A stretch of DNA of 64,000 bases from contig NZ_KZ819024.1 of NCBI RefSeq assembly GCF_003115845.1, positions 124,001 through 188,000 of the forward strand. The letters run 5' to 3'. Under the pieces are notes generated by a model. That model ran no database searches. It saw nothing but the letters and a program-made list of their open reading frames with translations, and was not told the DNA's origin. Both the position numbers and the translations under genes were made by a program. Origin of the DNA: Brenneria roseae subsp. roseae. GTDB taxonomy: Bacteria; Pseudomonadota; Gammaproteobacteria; Enterobacterales; Enterobacteriaceae. Below, piece after piece: positions 28,207-38,348 of this stretch. The number at the start of each line of letters is the position of its first letter. The stretch's first letter is position 1.

Positions 28207-29469
28207 TTAAACCGACTCCAGCGCCAGCAACGCTTCCAGCGTCTGACGGCGGCGAATCAGCCGCGGTTTACCTTGCTCGAACAACACTTCCGGCAGCAGC
28301 GGCCGGCTGTTGTAATTGGAGGACATGGAGGCACCATAAGCGCCGGTATCGTGGAAGACCAGATAATCACCAACCTGCGCATCCGGCAACGCGATGGTTT
28401 CCACTCCCCCGCCAGCCTGCTGGGTAAACACGTCTCCGGATTCGCACAGTGGTCCGGCAATGACGCTGTCGCGCAGCGTTGCCTGGCTCAGATCGCGATT
28501 GTCGCCCGGCAACAAGGATACGTGGTGATAGCTGCCGTACATCGCCGGACGCATCAGATCGTTGAAACCTGCGTCCACCAGCACGAAATGGCGGCTTCCC
28601 ATCGTTTTCACCGCGCGGACTTCGGCCACCAGCACGCCCGATTCCGCCACCAGAAAACGCCCCGGCTCGATTTCCAGCGTTATCGGATGACCCAGATGAG
28701 CAGCAATTTTTTCACGCGCCGTATTCCACAAACCGTAATAGTGTTCGGTATCAATCGATTCCTCCCCCTCACGATACGGAATAGACAAGCCGCCGCCCGC
28801 AGAAATCGCCTGAACGTCCTGACCCAGCGAGATAACCTGCCGCACCATGGCATCACACACCTGTTCCAGGTGGCCGTAGTCCACGCCGGAACCAATGTGC
28901 ATGTGAATCCCCACCAGTTGCAGCTGGTAGCGCTGGATATGCGCCAGCGCCAGCGGCAGATCGCCATACCAGATGCCGTGCTTGCTGTTTTCGCCGCCGG
29001 TGTTGGTTTTCTGACTGTGGCCGTGACCAAAACCGGGATTAACGCGCAGCCAGACCGAATGGCCCGGCGACTGACGGCCCAACTGTTCCAGCATATCCAC
29101 CGAACCGGCATTTACCGGGATATTCAGCTCCGTTACCCGCTGTAATGTCGGACGATCCAGCAGGTCGGCGGTAAACACGATTTCGTGCGCCGCCGTTCCC
29201 GGCACAAAACCAGCCACCAGCGCCCGCTCGATTTCCCCCAGCGATACCGAATCCACTTTCACACCCTGCTGGCGCATCAGACGCAGAATGTGCGTATTGG
29301 AACAGGCTTTCTGCGCAAAGCGAATGGTATCGAACTGACGCAATTGCGCGATGCGATCCACGATGGTCTGCGCATCATAAGCCCAGACCGGGCAACCAAA
29401 GCGGACGGGAAGTTCACGCAGGCTTTGTGCATTCAGCGCGTGCGTCATGTCGTTCAGATCGTGTGGCAT
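28207..29469 (-). CDS. lysA: Diaminopimelate decarboxylase
   Basis: PLP enzyme making L-lysine from meso-diaminopimelate. From ATG at 29467-29469 it has 420 residues, identical to E. coli. The PLP lysine is K54 in RFAQKACSN. Further family landmarks are VDSVSLGEIERALVAG, HMHIGSG near residue 185, the ISAGGGLSIPY motif, and EPGRFLVAESG near 270. The GPLCESGDVF segment holds the catalytic Cys from the partner subunit. It is transcribed divergently from lysR, its known activator in enterics. Confidence 0.96.
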   Translation of the reverse strand: MPHDLNDMTHALNAQSLRELPVRFGCPVWAYDAQTIVDRIAQLRQFDTIRFAQKACSNTHILRLMRQQGVKVDSVSLGEIERALVAGFVPGTAAHEIVFTADLLDRPTLQRVTELNIPVNAGSVDMLEQLGRQSPGHSVWLRVNPGFGHGHSQKTNTGGENSKHGIWYGDLPLALAHIQRYQLQLVGIHMHIGSGVDYGHLEQVCDAMVRQVISLGQDVQAISAGGGLSIPYREGEESIDTEHYYGLWNTAREKIAAHLGHPITLEIEPGRFLVAESGVLVAEVRAVKTMGSRHFVLVDAGFNDLMRPAMYGSYHHVSLLPGDNRDLSQATLRDSVIAGPLCESGDVFTQQAGGGVETIALPDAQVGDYLVFHDTGAYGASMSSNYNSRPLLPEVLFEQGKPRLIRRRQTLEALLALESV

Positions 29470-29611
29470 GATTTTTATTACCAACTATGCATATAAAGTT
29501 TGAAATTACCGATCCCCACTATAAAAAATTACCAAAGTGGTAAACAAATATCGTTTTAGGCATAGTCTATTCATTTATGATATGGGTTGGCGCATTTGAT
29601 TAGGGGGAAAC

Positions 29612-30535
29612 ATGGCGGCAATATCATTGCGACACATTGAGATTTTTCATGCGGTCATGACGACCGGTAATCTGACGGAGGCGGCAGCATTGCTGAACAC
29701 CTCGCAGCCGACGGTCAGCCGTGAACTGGCGCGGTTTGAAAAGCTGATTCAGATGACCCTGTTCGAGCGGGTGCGAGGGAGACTGTATCCCACGGCGCAA
29801 GGGTTACAGCTGTTTGAAGAAGTCCAGCGTTCCTATTACGGGCTGGACAGAATTATCAGTGCCGCCAGCGACATCCGCCGTTTTCAGCAGGCGCAGCTTT
29901 CGATCGCCTGCCTGCCCGTGTTTTCCCAGTCGTTGCTGCCTGATGTATGTAAACCGCTGTTGACCCGCTATCCCCGGCTCAGCCTGCACATCATTCCGCA
30001 AGAATCGCCGCTGCTGGAGGAGTGGCTCTCCGCCCAGCGACACGATCTGGGACTGACGGAAAACAACCTAACGCCAGCCGGTACGGAGCGCCAGACGCTG
30101 ATGCTGCTGAACGAAGTCTGCGTGCTGCCCGCCGGACATCCTCTGGCGGCAAAAATCGTGCTCACTCCCGCCGATTTTGCCGATGAACCCTTTATCAGCC
30201 TGTCGAGCGCCGACAGCTATCGCCAACTGCTGGATAAACTGTTTCAGGAACAGGGCGTGGCACGACAGATGGTATTGGAAACGCACAGTGCGGCTTCGGT
30301 CTGCGCCATGGTTCGCACTGGCGTCGGTATTTCGATTGTCAATCCGCTGACCGCCCTGGATTACGCGGCGTCCGGCGTTGTCGTGCGTCCTTTCAGTATT
30401 GATGTTCCGTTCACCGTCAGCCTGATTCGTCCACTGCATCGCCCTGCTTCGGCGCTGGTGGATAGGTTTATCGACCAGCTTAAACGCTATGCCGCTGACG
30501 TCCCCAGACGTTTACAGCAAGTGCTACAGCAGTGA
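29612..30535 (+). CDS. lysR: LysR, activator of lysA
   Basis: LysR-type regulator, 307 residues. N-terminal HTH: RHIEIFHAVMTTGNLTEAAA with NTSQPTVSRELARFE. The C-terminal effector domain has the E. coli LysR landmarks IPQESPLLEEWLSAQRHDLG and VETHSAASVCAMVRTGVGIS. Divergent placement 142 bp from lysA is the classic arrangement. The shared interval contains AAAATTACC-like half sites, but I cannot define the operator. In E. coli LysR senses diaminopimelate and lysine. Confidence 0.95.
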   Translation: MAAISLRHIEIFHAVMTTGNLTEAAALLNTSQPTVSRELARFEKLIQMTLFERVRGRLYPTAQGLQLFEEVQRSYYGLDRIISAASDIRRFQQAQLSIACLPVFSQSLLPDVCKPLLTRYPRLSLHIIPQESPLLEEWLSAQRHDLGLTENNLTPAGTERQTLMLLNEVCVLPAGHPLAAKIVLTPADFADEPFISLSSADSYRQLLDKLFQEQGVARQMVLETHSAASVCAMVRTGVGISIVNPLTALDYAASGVVVRPFSIDVPFTVSLIRPLHRPASALVDRFIDQLKRYAADVPRRLQQVLQQ

Positions 30536-30776
30536 CGAGCCGAATGCCGTATGGGGAGGGAAAAAGATTTGAACGAGGCATCAGCATACGCTATCAAATC
30601 AGGCGCTTTTGAACGGGTCACGAAATGTGCCGGCGTGAAATCTATTGTGGGCATAGCGCATGATCACCGTGTCAGCGCCAGCCAACAAGCCATCTTATGG
30701 TATAGTGCATAGTATTATCCTTTTATGACCTTTTCCCTGCGGGGAAAACGACGCAACCACTGACCTAATAAGATCC

Positions 30777-31832
30777 ATGCCACAACATAGCCAAGTCACC
30801 CAGCACGCAGCATCACACGCCACATTCCCGTCAGGACGCTTCTCCGTTGCGCCGATGCTCGATTGGACCGATCGTCATTGCCGTTATTTTCTCCGCCAGT
30901 TAAGCCGCCATGCCTTGTTATATACCGAAATGGTCACTACCGGCGCGATTATTCATGGCAAGGGCGACTATCTGGCTTATAACGAGGAAGAGCATCCGCT
31001 GGCGTTACAGTTGGGCGGCAGCGATCCCGAGGCGCTGGCGCAATGCACCTATCTGGCCGAACAGCGCGGCTATGATGAGGTGAATCTGAATGTCGGCTGC
31101 CCGTCCGATCGCGTGCAAAACGGCCGCTTCGGCGCCTGCCTGATGGGAGAAGCTACGCTGGTGGCTGACTGCATCAAGGCGATGCAAGATCGGGTTTCGA
31201 TCCCGGTGACGGTGAAAACGCGTATCGGTATCGACGATCGAGACAGCTATGAATTCCTGTGCGATTTTATCCAAACCGTGGCCGTTCGCGGCGGCTGCGA
31301 TACCTTTATCGTCCACGCCCGCAAAGCCTGGCTATCTGGCCTTAGCCCGAAAGAAAATCGCGAAATCCCGCCGTTGGATTACCCACGCGTCTATCAGTTG
31401 AAACGAGACTTTCCGGCACTGACGATTGCCATCAACGGCGGTATCAAAACGCTGGAAGAGGCCAAAATCCATCTGCAATATCTGGATGGCGTGATGATGG
31501 GCCGTGAGGCTTATCAAAACCCCGGCATACTGGCGCAAGTGGATCGCGAACTGTTCGGCGAACAGGCGGCCAGCCCGGATATCGCCGCCGTTGTGGAATC
31601 CATGTATCCCTATATCGAACGTGAGCTCTCGAACGGCGCCGCGTTAGGCCACATTACCCGTCATATGCTCGGCCTGTTTCAGGGCGTGCCGGGCGCACGC
31701 CAGTGGCGGCGTTACCTGAGCGAAAATGCGCATAAACCGGGAGCCGATGCCGCCGTTGTTGAACGTGCGCTGGCATTAATCAATCCCACCGTGACGGCCC
31801 GTAAGGGCGACGGGCAGGATAACCCGTCATAA
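30777..31832 (+). CDS. dusA: tRNA-dihydrouridine(20/20a) synthase DusA
   Basis: FMN enzyme reducing uridine 20/20a in the tRNA D-loop. The 351-residue protein has [20 protein letters not shown] at the start, the Dus signature [23 protein letters not shown] with the catalytic cysteines around residue 108-122, and [16 protein letters not shown] near residue 220. The 5' part of dusA is a known integration site for mobile elements, but the gene here is uninterrupted. A TATAGT element near 30702 may be its -10. Confidence 0.95.
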   Translation: MPQHSQVTQHAASHATFPSGRFSVAPMLDWTDRHCRYFLRQLSRHALLYTEMVTTGAIIHGKGDYLAYNEEEHPLALQLGGSDPEALAQCTYLAEQRGYDEVNLNVGCPSDRVQNGRFGACLMGEATLVADCIKAMQDRVSIPVTVKTRIGIDDRDSYEFLCDFIQTVAVRGGCDTFIVHARKAWLSGLSPKENREIPPLDYPRVYQLKRDFPALTIAINGGIKTLEEAKIHLQYLDGVMMGREAYQNPGILAQVDRELFGEQAASPDIAAVVESMYPYIERELSNGAALGHITRHMLGLFQGVPGARQWRRYLSENAHKPGADAAVVERALALINPTVTARKGDGQDNPS

Positions 31833-31923
31833 AACAGACTAACTGTTAGTCGTTTTGACTAACACCATGCTTTCCCTTCTCCGGCTGTCGCTGATAAATC
31901 AATAAGTTATCAGCGATACGTTT

Positions 31924-31939
31924 TGGCACGATTATTGTA
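31924..31939 (+). promoter_or_regulatory. Sigma-54 promoter of pspG
   Basis: TGGCAC-N5-TTGTA matches the -24/-12 consensus with the GG and (T)G dinucleotides ten bases apart. It lies 94 bp before pspG, which in E. coli is driven by sigma-54 with the PspF enhancer protein. PspF sites are expected just upstream. Confidence 0.8.
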
Positions 31940-32032
31940 ATTACATGATAACCGCCATTGCGTTTTGCTATCGACACAGGCGACGAATCACGCTTAACAG
32001 GCAAAAATAATCAACCGCCACAGGAGCACACC

Positions 32033-32254
32033 ATGTTGGAAATTTTCTTCGTTATTGGATTCTTTATTATGCTGATGGTCACCGGCGTCTCGCTGCTGGG
32101 CGTGATTGCCGCACTGTTTATCGCTTCGATTTTTATGCTGATTGGCGGACTGTTCGTCGTCACGCTCAAAGTCTTGCCGTGGCTACTGCTGGCCGTCGCC
32201 GTGGTTTGGATATGGCGTCATTTTCAGCAAAAACCGGTGCGCTATTACCGCTGA
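32033..32254 (+). CDS. pspG: Phage shock protein G
   Basis: A 73-residue inner membrane protein with two hydrophobic segments (FFVIGFFIMLMVTGVSLLG and the stretch ending KVLPWLLLAVAVVWIW). The N-terminus MLEIFFVIGFF closely follows E. coli PspG (80 residues), but the tail is shorter. ATG at 32033 is preceded by CAGGAG. PspG is an effector of the Psp envelope-stress response. Order dusA-pspG-qor equals E. coli. Confidence 0.92.
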   Translation: MLEIFFVIGFFIMLMVTGVSLLGVIAALFIASIFMLIGGLFVVTLKVLPWLLLAVAVVWIWRHFQQKPVRYYR

Positions 32255-32621
32255 TTCGGCAGACAATCTCCTTAACAGGGTATGTGACCAACCAGGTTGG
32301 ACCACCACTGAAGGATAAAGGGATATGCAAAACTGTGCGCCAGCAGATATTTTTTCCTGATAACGGCTGCTAGGATGTCGCCACAATTTATTGCCCGTCT
32401 TGCCTGACATCAGGTTTTATCATTATCTGAAAAAACAGCCTATTAAAGGCAGCTGGCAAAACGATTTCATCATCGTCAGGAAACATAATAGTCACGCAGT
32501 GGCACCTTCATGGCGACTACCCCGCTGTACCCTACATACAGCTCGATGAAATTAGCGTAATGGCAAAGGCCTCCCTTGGGAGGCCTTCTGCTTTTCCAAC
32601 ATCGGCGATGGAAACGCCCGA
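32255..32621 (+). other. pspG 3' region with strong terminator hairpin; possible 3'-UTR RNA
   Basis: About 370 bases without a gene. It ends with a perfect hairpin AAGGCCTCCC/GGGAGGCCTT at 32566-32587 followed by TTCTGCTTTT, reading out on the plus strand about 310 bases after pspG. A 3'-derived small RNA from the pspG transcript has been reported in E. coli, so this long tail might produce one. The same hairpin can stop qor transcription on the other strand less efficiently. Confidence 0.4.
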
Positions 32622-33611
32622 TTACCGTCCCGGTATCAACAGGCTGGAACCTTGAGTACGACGGCTTTCCAGCGCCTGATGCGCGGCCTGAACGTCGGAC
32701 AAGGCAAAGACCTGTTCCGGTGCGACATCCACCTTGATCGCGCCGCTGGCAATAAGCGAGAACAGCTCGCTGCTCGCCTGATCCAGTTCAGTACGGTTAG
32801 TGACATAACCGTGCAGTGACGGACGGGTCGCATACAGTGAACCTTTCTGATTGAGGATGCCCAGATTAACGCCGGTCACCGGACCTGACGCATTCCCGAA
32901 ACTGACCATCAGCCCGCGACGATGCAGGCTGTCGAGAGACGCCTCCCAGGTATCTTTCCCCACCGAGTCATACACCACCGAAACCTTGTTGCCATCGGTC
33001 AGTTCCGCAACCCGCTGAGCAATATTTTCAGTACGGTAGTTAATCGTTGCCCAGGCCCCTTCCTGTTTGGCTCGCCGCGCTTTTTCATCGGACCCCACCG
33101 TACCGATCAGTTTGGCGCCCAGCGCTTTCGCCCATTGGCAGGCAATCAACCCCACGCCGCCGGCTGCGGCATGAAACAGAAAGATTTCATTAGGTTTGAT
33201 TTCATAAGTCTGACGCAGCAAATAGTACACCGTCAGCCCTTTCAGAAAAGAGGCCGCCGCCTGCTCAAAACTGATGGCGTCCGGCAGGATAGCGACCTTA
33301 TCTTCCGATACATTATGTACATCGCTGTAGGCTCCCAACCCCGACTGAGCATAAACCACGCGATCGCCGACCTTAACCGTACCGACGCCGGCGCCGACTT
33401 TCGTTACCACGCCGGCCGCTTCCGACCCCAGCCCGGAAGGTAAATCGGGAACCGGATACAAACCGCTGCGAATATAGGTATCGATGAAATTGATGCCGAT
33501 GGCGCGGTTTTCCACCTGAACTTCACCCGCCGCAGGCTCATTGGGTGTAAAATCAACATATTGCAGAACCTCTGGCCCACCGTAAGCTCTGAACTGAACT
33601 CGTTTTGCCAT
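32622..33611 (-). CDS. qor: NADPH:quinone reductase (zeta-crystallin type)
   Basis: Medium-chain dehydrogenase/reductase family, 329 residues (E. coli Qor 327). The GroES-like domain starts with VQFRAYGGPEVLQYVDF. The NADPH-binding Rossmann motif is AAAGGVGLIACQWAKALGAK near residue 150. SGLYPVPDLPSGLGSEAAG near 50 is typical of Qor. No structural zinc cysteines are present, as expected. It is divergent from dnaB over 127 bp. Confidence 0.95.
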   Translation of the reverse strand: MAKRVQFRAYGGPEVLQYVDFTPNEPAAGEVQVENRAIGINFIDTYIRSGLYPVPDLPSGLGSEAAGVVTKVGAGVGTVKVGDRVVYAQSGLGAYSDVHNVSEDKVAILPDAISFEQAAASFLKGLTVYYLLRQTYEIKPNEIFLFHAAAGGVGLIACQWAKALGAKLIGTVGSDEKARRAKQEGAWATINYRTENIAQRVAELTDGNKVSVVYDSVGKDTWEASLDSLHRRGLMVSFGNASGPVTGVNLGILNQKGSLYATRPSLHGYVTNRTELDQASSELFSLIASGAIKVDVAPEQVFALSDVQAAHQALESRRTQGSSLLIPGR

Positions 33612-33738
33612 GTTATCTCCTCAACCGTGACGGTTTCATTGTCTCGCCATAATACGTATTGCAGTGTGGCATTTCCTGCGTTCAGATATACAATGCCCTC
33701 TAATCCAATGGCAAATCAACCGGTAAAGACCTCGCTTC

Positions 33739-35145
33739 ATGGCAGAAAAAAGACCAACCAATAAATCGAATGAACCCCGTGACCGCCAAATGGAAGGATT
33801 AAAGCTTCCGCCACACTCGCTGGAAGCGGAACAATCGGTATTGGGTGGACTGATGCTCGATAATGAACGCTGGGACAACGTGGCAGAGCGTGTTGTTTCC
33901 AACGATTTCTATAATCGCGCCCACCGCCTGATCTTCACCGAAATGCAGCGTCTGCTGGAAATGAACCGGCCGATCGACCTGATCACCCTGTCAGAATCAC
34001 TGGAGCAGAAAGGCGATCTGGAGTCGGCCGGCGGCTTTGCCTATCTGGCCGAACTGGCGAAAAACACCCCCAGCGCGGCTAACATCGGCGCTTACGCCGA
34101 CATTGTGCGGGAACGAGCCGTCGTACGCGAGATGATCGCCGTCGCCAACGAAATCGCCGATGCCGGTTACGATCCGCAAGGGCGCAGCAGTGAAGACCTC
34201 CTCGATCTGGCCGAATCCCGCGTTTTCCAGATAGCCGAAAACCGCGCCAGTAAAGATGAAGGCCCGAAGAGCATCGATCGCATTCTGGAAGATACCGTTT
34301 CCCGTATCGAACAGCTTTACCAGCGCCCGCATGACGGCGTAACCGGTGTTTCCACCGGTTATCAGGATCTGGACAAGAAGACCGCCGGCTTGCAGAAATC
34401 CGACCTGATTATCGTCGCGGCGCGTCCTTCAATGGGGAAAACCACGTTCGCCATGAACCTGTGCGAAAACGCCGCCATGATGCAGGATAAACCGGTGCTG
34501 ATCTTCAGTCTGGAGATGCCCGGCGAACAGATCATGATGCGTATGCTGGCTTCGTTGTCCCGCGTCGACCAAACCCGTATCCGTACTGGTCAGTTGGATG
34601 ATGAAGACTGGGCGCGAATTTCCAGCACCATGGGCATCCTGCTGGAAAAGCGCAACATGTATATCGACGACTCTTCCGGCCTGACGCCAACGGAAGTGCG
34701 TTCCCGCGCCCGTCGGGTATTTCGCGAACATGACGGTCTGAGCCTGATTATGATCGACTACCTGCAATTAATGCGCGTACCGTCCCTGTCAGATAACCGT
34801 ACTTTGGAAATTGCGGAAATATCCCGTTCACTCAAAGCATTGGCAAAAGAATTGCAAGTTCCTGTTGTTGCACTGTCCCAGCTTAACCGAAGCCTGGAAC
34901 AGCGTGCGGATAAACGGCCGGTAAACTCCGACCTGCGTGAATCGGGATCCATCGAGCAGGATGCCGACCTGATTATGTTTATCTATCGTGATGAGGTTTA
35001 TCATGAAAACAGTGACCTAAAGGGAATTGCAGAAATTATTTTAGGGAAACAGCGTAACGGCCCGATCGGTTCCGTACGTTTGACCTTTAACGGGCAGTGG
35101 TCGCGCTTTGATAACTATGCCGGCCCACAATACGATGATGAATAG
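33739..35145 (+). CDS. dnaB: Replicative DNA helicase DnaB
   Basis: Hexameric 5'-3' helicase of the replisome, 468 residues (E. coli 471). The N-terminal collar domain begins with LPPHSLEAEQSVLGGLMLDN. The RecA-like domain has Walker A ARPSMGKTTFAM near residues 224-235, Walker B LIMIDYLQLMR near 335, and RESGSIEQDADLIMFIYRDE near 400. The protein is nearly identical to E. coli in the motor domain. No intein or insertion is present. Confidence 0.97.
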   Translation: MAEKRPTNKSNEPRDRQMEGLKLPPHSLEAEQSVLGGLMLDNERWDNVAERVVSNDFYNRAHRLIFTEMQRLLEMNRPIDLITLSESLEQKGDLESAGGFAYLAELAKNTPSAANIGAYADIVRERAVVREMIAVANEIADAGYDPQGRSSEDLLDLAESRVFQIAENRASKDEGPKSIDRILEDTVSRIEQLYQRPHDGVTGVSTGYQDLDKKTAGLQKSDLIIVAARPSMGKTTFAMNLCENAAMMQDKPVLIFSLEMPGEQIMMRMLASLSRVDQTRIRTGQLDDEDWARISSTMGILLEKRNMYIDDSSGLTPTEVRSRARRVFREHDGLSLIMIDYLQLMRVPSLSDNRTLEIAEISRSLKALAKELQVPVVALSQLNRSLEQRADKRPVNSDLRESGSIEQDADLIMFIYRDEVYHENSDLKGIAEIILGKQRNGPIGSVRLTFNGQWSRFDNYAGPQYDDE

Positions 35146-35178
35146 CGCACAATGATAATCATGCGCTAAGGATAAAGA

Positions 35179-36258
35179 ATGAAAACGGCAACTGCCGTCA
35201 TTAGCCGCCGGGCTTTGCGTCATAACCTGCAACGGGTTCGCCAGTTGGCTCCTGAAAGTCGTCTGGTCGCGGTGGTAAAAGCCAATGCTTACGGTCATGG
35301 TCTGGTTGAAGCGGCACAGACTTTTCACGACGCCGACTGCTACGGCGTCGCTCGACTCTCGGAAGCCCTGACGCTGCGTGCCGCGGGGATCACCAAACCT
35401 ATCCTGCTGCTTGAAGGTTTTTTTTCTGCCGACGATCTTCCCCTGCTGGCGACCCATCAGCTTGAAACCGCGGTTCACAGCCCCGAGCAGCTTGCGGCGC
35501 TGGAACAAGCCGACCTCCCCCACCCGATTCGCGTCTGGATGAAACTCGATACGGGAATGCATCGTCTCGGCGTACTGCCGGAACAGGCGGATGCGTTCTG
35601 GCAGCGGCTAACCGAATGCCACAATGTGGTGCAACCGGTGAACATCATGAGCCATTTTTGTCGCGCCGATGAACCAGAATGCGGTGTAACAGAACGTCAA
35701 CTGGCCTATCTTGATGCGTTTGCGCAGGGAAAACCGGGGGCACAGTCCATCGCGGCATCCGGCGGCATTCTGCTGTGGCCGCAGGCGCACCGCGATCAGG
35801 TTCGTCCCGGTATTATTCTGTACGGCGTGTCCCCCCTCGACAATGAAAATGCCGTCCATTTCGGCTTCCAGCCCGCCATGACGTTAACGTCGCACCTGAT
35901 CGCCGTGCGCGAACATAAAGCAGGAGAATCCGTCGGTTATGGCGGCACCTGGACCAGCAAGCGCGATACGCGGCTTGGGGTGGTCGCCATCGGCTACGGC
36001 GATGGTTATCCGCGCTGTGCGCCGGCAGGCACGCCGGTATGGATAAACGGACGTGAAGTTCCGCTGTCCGGTCGGGTTTCCATGGACATGATTACCGTCG
36101 ATCTCGGACCAGACGCGCAGGACTACGTGGGCGATGAAGTCATCCTGTGGGGACCGGCCCTGCCGGTGGAGAGAATCGCCACCCATACCGGCGTCAGCGC
36201 CTACGAGTTGATTACCCGCTTAACGCAGCGCACGCAGTTGGAATACCTTGATGATTAG
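35179..36258 (+). CDS. alr: Alanine racemase, biosynthetic
   Basis: PLP enzyme giving D-alanine for peptidoglycan, 359 residues as in E. coli Alr. The PLP lysine is K34 in [11 protein letters not shown]. The second catalytic base Tyr lies in SVGYGGTW near residue 253. [12 protein letters not shown] near 297 is the other conserved stretch. It lies 33 bp after dnaB with AAGGAT upstream, matching the E. coli dnaB-alr order. A D-amino-acid regulatory gene is not seen. Confidence 0.96.
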   Translation: MKTATAVISRRALRHNLQRVRQLAPESRLVAVVKANAYGHGLVEAAQTFHDADCYGVARLSEALTLRAAGITKPILLLEGFFSADDLPLLATHQLETAVHSPEQLAALEQADLPHPIRVWMKLDTGMHRLGVLPEQADAFWQRLTECHNVVQPVNIMSHFCRADEPECGVTERQLAYLDAFAQGKPGAQSIAASGGILLWPQAHRDQVRPGIILYGVSPLDNENAVHFGFQPAMTLTSHLIAVREHKAGESVGYGGTWTSKRDTRLGVVAIGYGDGYPRCAPAGTPVWINGREVPLSGRVSMDMITVDLGPDAQDYVGDEVILWGPALPVERIATHTGVSAYELITRLTQRTQLEYLDD

Positions 36259-36286
36259 CAGCACCGGACCGCATAAAACGAACGGA

Positions 36287-36318
36287 TAAAAGCGAAAGGA
36301 AGCGCCGTTGGCGCTTCC
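36287..36318 (-). terminator. Terminator between alr and the pheC-like gene
   Basis: GGAAGCGCC at 36298-36306 pairs with GGCGCTTCC at 36310-36318. On the minus strand it is followed by TTTCGCTTTT, so it mainly ends the pheC-like transcript. Confidence 0.75.
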
Positions 36319-36334
36319 CTGGTCTGAAATGTGA

Positions 36335-37099
36335 TTACTGTCCGACGGCCAGCCACTCGCCGACAATCGTCTGATACGCACCTGTCGCCTTGGTCAAGTG
36401 CAGCCACTGATCCACATACAATTTCCAGCTCATATCTTCGCGCGGCAACATATACGCTTTTTCCCCGTACTGCATCGGTTTGTCCGGGTTAATCGCACAC
36501 AGTTCCGGGTAGTGTTTCTGCTGGAACAAGGCTTCTGATGCCTCGGTAATCATCACATCCGCTTTCTTATCCACCAATTGCTGGAAAATAGTCACATTGT
36601 CCTGCAACATCAACGTTGCCTGCGGCAAGTAAGCCCGGGCGAACGCTTCGTTGGTTCCTCCCGCCGGTTCAATCAACCGCACGGATGGTTGATTGAGTTG
36701 CTCGATGGTCTGGTATTTATCTTTATTCTCGCAACGCGCCAGCGGAATTTTCCCGTCCACGTCCAGCGTCTGGGTAAAAAACACCTTTTTCTGCCGCTCC
36801 AGCGTGACGGAAATTCCGCCCATAGCGATATCGCATTTACCGGACTGAAAATCAGGCATCAGCGTTTTCCAGGTGGTTTTCACAAAATTCACCTTAGCGC
36901 CCAGACTTTTTGCCAGTGATTCCGCCATGGAAATATCGATCCCCTCGTAGCTACCATCGTCATGCAGAAAGGTATACGGTTTGTAATCGCCAGTGGTACA
37001 CACGTTCAGCACGCCTTGCTGCTGAACCGTATCCAGATGAGATTCGGCGCTTACCCCTCCGGCGACCAGCAACAATGCTAATGAACCCCATTTCATCAT
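36335..37099 (-). CDS. pheC: Periplasmic cyclohexadienyl dehydratase-like protein (PheC type)
   Basis: Belongs to the family 3 solute-binding fold but resembles cyclohexadienyl (prephenate/arogenate) dehydratase PheC of Pseudomonas. A signal peptide (MMKWGSLALLLVAGGVSA) precedes the mature protein. CTTGDYKPYTFLHDDGSYEG at residue 34, MGGISVTLERQKKVFF near 93, PAGGTNEAFARAYLPQA near 145 and PELCAINPDKP near 198 are PheC hallmarks absent from ordinary amino-acid binding proteins. It would convert prephenate to phenylpyruvate outside the cytoplasm. It neighbours an aromatic permease relic, an Lrp regulator and tyrB. An amino-acid binding role cannot be fully excluded. Confidence 0.8.
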   Translation of the reverse strand: MMKWGSLALLLVAGGVSAESHLDTVQQQGVLNVCTTGDYKPYTFLHDDGSYEGIDISMAESLAKSLGAKVNFVKTTWKTLMPDFQSGKCDIAMGGISVTLERQKKVFFTQTLDVDGKIPLARCENKDKYQTIEQLNQPSVRLIEPAGGTNEAFARAYLPQATLMLQDNVTIFQQLVDKKADVMITEASEALFQQKHYPELCAINPDKPMQYGEKAYMLPREDMSWKLYVDQWLHLTKATGAYQTIVGEWLAVGQ

Positions 37100-37153
37100 G
37101 ATTTTCCCCCTATAAAAGACATTCGGATTTTATTATTACGTTAATCATTCCCT

Positions 37154-37375
37154 TCACAGCCCGATCGGTATCAGCAAGACCGAAATCTGAATTTCCGGCG
37201 CCATCGCCATCATCACCAAAATACCAGCCAGGAACAGCAGACCCGTCACATTGGTGATGAAATAGCCAGGATTTTAAACGCGTTTCCTGATGCGACAGCT
37301 TTTTCGCCGAACGAAATTGCAGATAAGTAATGTAAATCATTGCCCAGTTGATAACACCATGAAAACAGTGATAAT
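37154..37375 (-). pseudogene. Decayed AroP/PheP-type aromatic amino-acid permease, C-terminal fragment
   Basis: On the minus strand one frame reads GVINWAMIYITYLQFRSAKK, matching the tenth-helix region of AroP/PheP permeases. The sequence then continues in another frame as GYFITNVTGLLFLAGILVMM with APEIQISVLLIPIGL up to a stop. So a frameshift splits the fragment and the whole N-terminal part is missing. It lies directly upstream of pheC on the same strand. The intact gene may once have imported phenylalanine or tyrosine from the periplasm where PheC acts. Confidence 0.75.
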
Positions 37376-37618
37376 TTAAATTCATCTTGAATTTCACGCT
37401 TCATGCATGAAATGCGAAATTTTGGTTTATCTGGCGCACTAACAGGCTGATTTTCGCTCGAATTGACCCTTTGTCACGCCGGGGATGCGTACAAATGAAC
37501 CATCATGGTGCAAAACAATCCGTTACGGTCTCTGTGGCAATAAAAAAGTCGTAGGCAAAGAGAGATAAAAAACTGTTAGTCTGTCAATTCAACTGTCTGA
37601 CGCCGTTTGGGGAGAACC

Positions 37619-38098
37619 ATGTACACCATTGATGACTTCGATCTGAAAATCCTGACGCTGCTACAGGCCAATGGCCGTCTGACCAATCAGGAACTGAGTG
37701 AACTGGTCGGGCTTTCGGCCTCTCAGTGCTCCCGACGCCGTATTGCACTGGAACAGGCGCGGCTGATTCTCGGCTACCACGCCCGCTTATCTCCCAACGC
37801 TATCGGGTTGGAATGTCTGGGATTGATCGAAGTCCGCCTGATAAACCACACCACCGAATATGTTGAAAGATTCCACCAGATGCTGGGGGAAGTGGATGCC
37901 ATTATTGACGCTTATAAAACAACGGGTGATGCCGATTACCTGCTGAAAGTGGCCGTTGCCGACCTGCCGGGATTAAGTACGCTGATTAGCCAGATCCTGT
38001 CGCAAAACAAAAGCGTGGCGCACCTGAAAACGTCCGTGGTACTCAACCGACTCAAAGAAAATGGCCTGATGGCTCCTGAAATGCCGCTGTTGCCCTGA
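37619..38098 (+). CDS. Lrp/AsnC family transcriptional regulator
   Basis: A 159-residue regulator. N-terminal winged helix: DFDLKILTLLQANGRLTNQE with LVGLSASQCSRRRIALEQ. The C-terminal RAM (ACT-like) ligand domain includes VERFHQMLGEVDAIIDAYKT and GDADYLLKVAVADLPGL. ATG at 37619 has GGGGAG upstream. It is divergent from the permease relic and pheC-like gene, so it probably responded to an aromatic amino acid and controlled them. Confidence 0.9.
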   Translation: MYTIDDFDLKILTLLQANGRLTNQELSELVGLSASQCSRRRIALEQARLILGYHARLSPNAIGLECLGLIEVRLINHTTEYVERFHQMLGEVDAIIDAYKTTGDADYLLKVAVADLPGLSTLISQILSQNKSVAHLKTSVVLNRLKENGLMAPEMPLLP

Positions 38099-38348
38099 TA
38101 TAGGGCAATATGCTTCTCTCTGGTGCAATAAAACCATCAACCCTCGCCTTTTAGATGAATATAATGCACAAATCAATCACAAAAACCGCAATCAATGCGT
38201 CATTCGTGCAATATCTTCAAACTTATAATTCAATAAGTTACCCTTATTCCTGCCTTTAATCTGCCGAATTACGCCCAATATTCCACGCATCTGGTGCGAT
38301 TTTTGCTTAACAGACAGGTGCTTACTGACCGTACATTGAATACTTCTT

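Noticed and set aside
28165-29145. 326-codon frame antisense to lysA
   Set aside because: Shadow of lysA; peptide rich in Arg, His and Gln with no domain.
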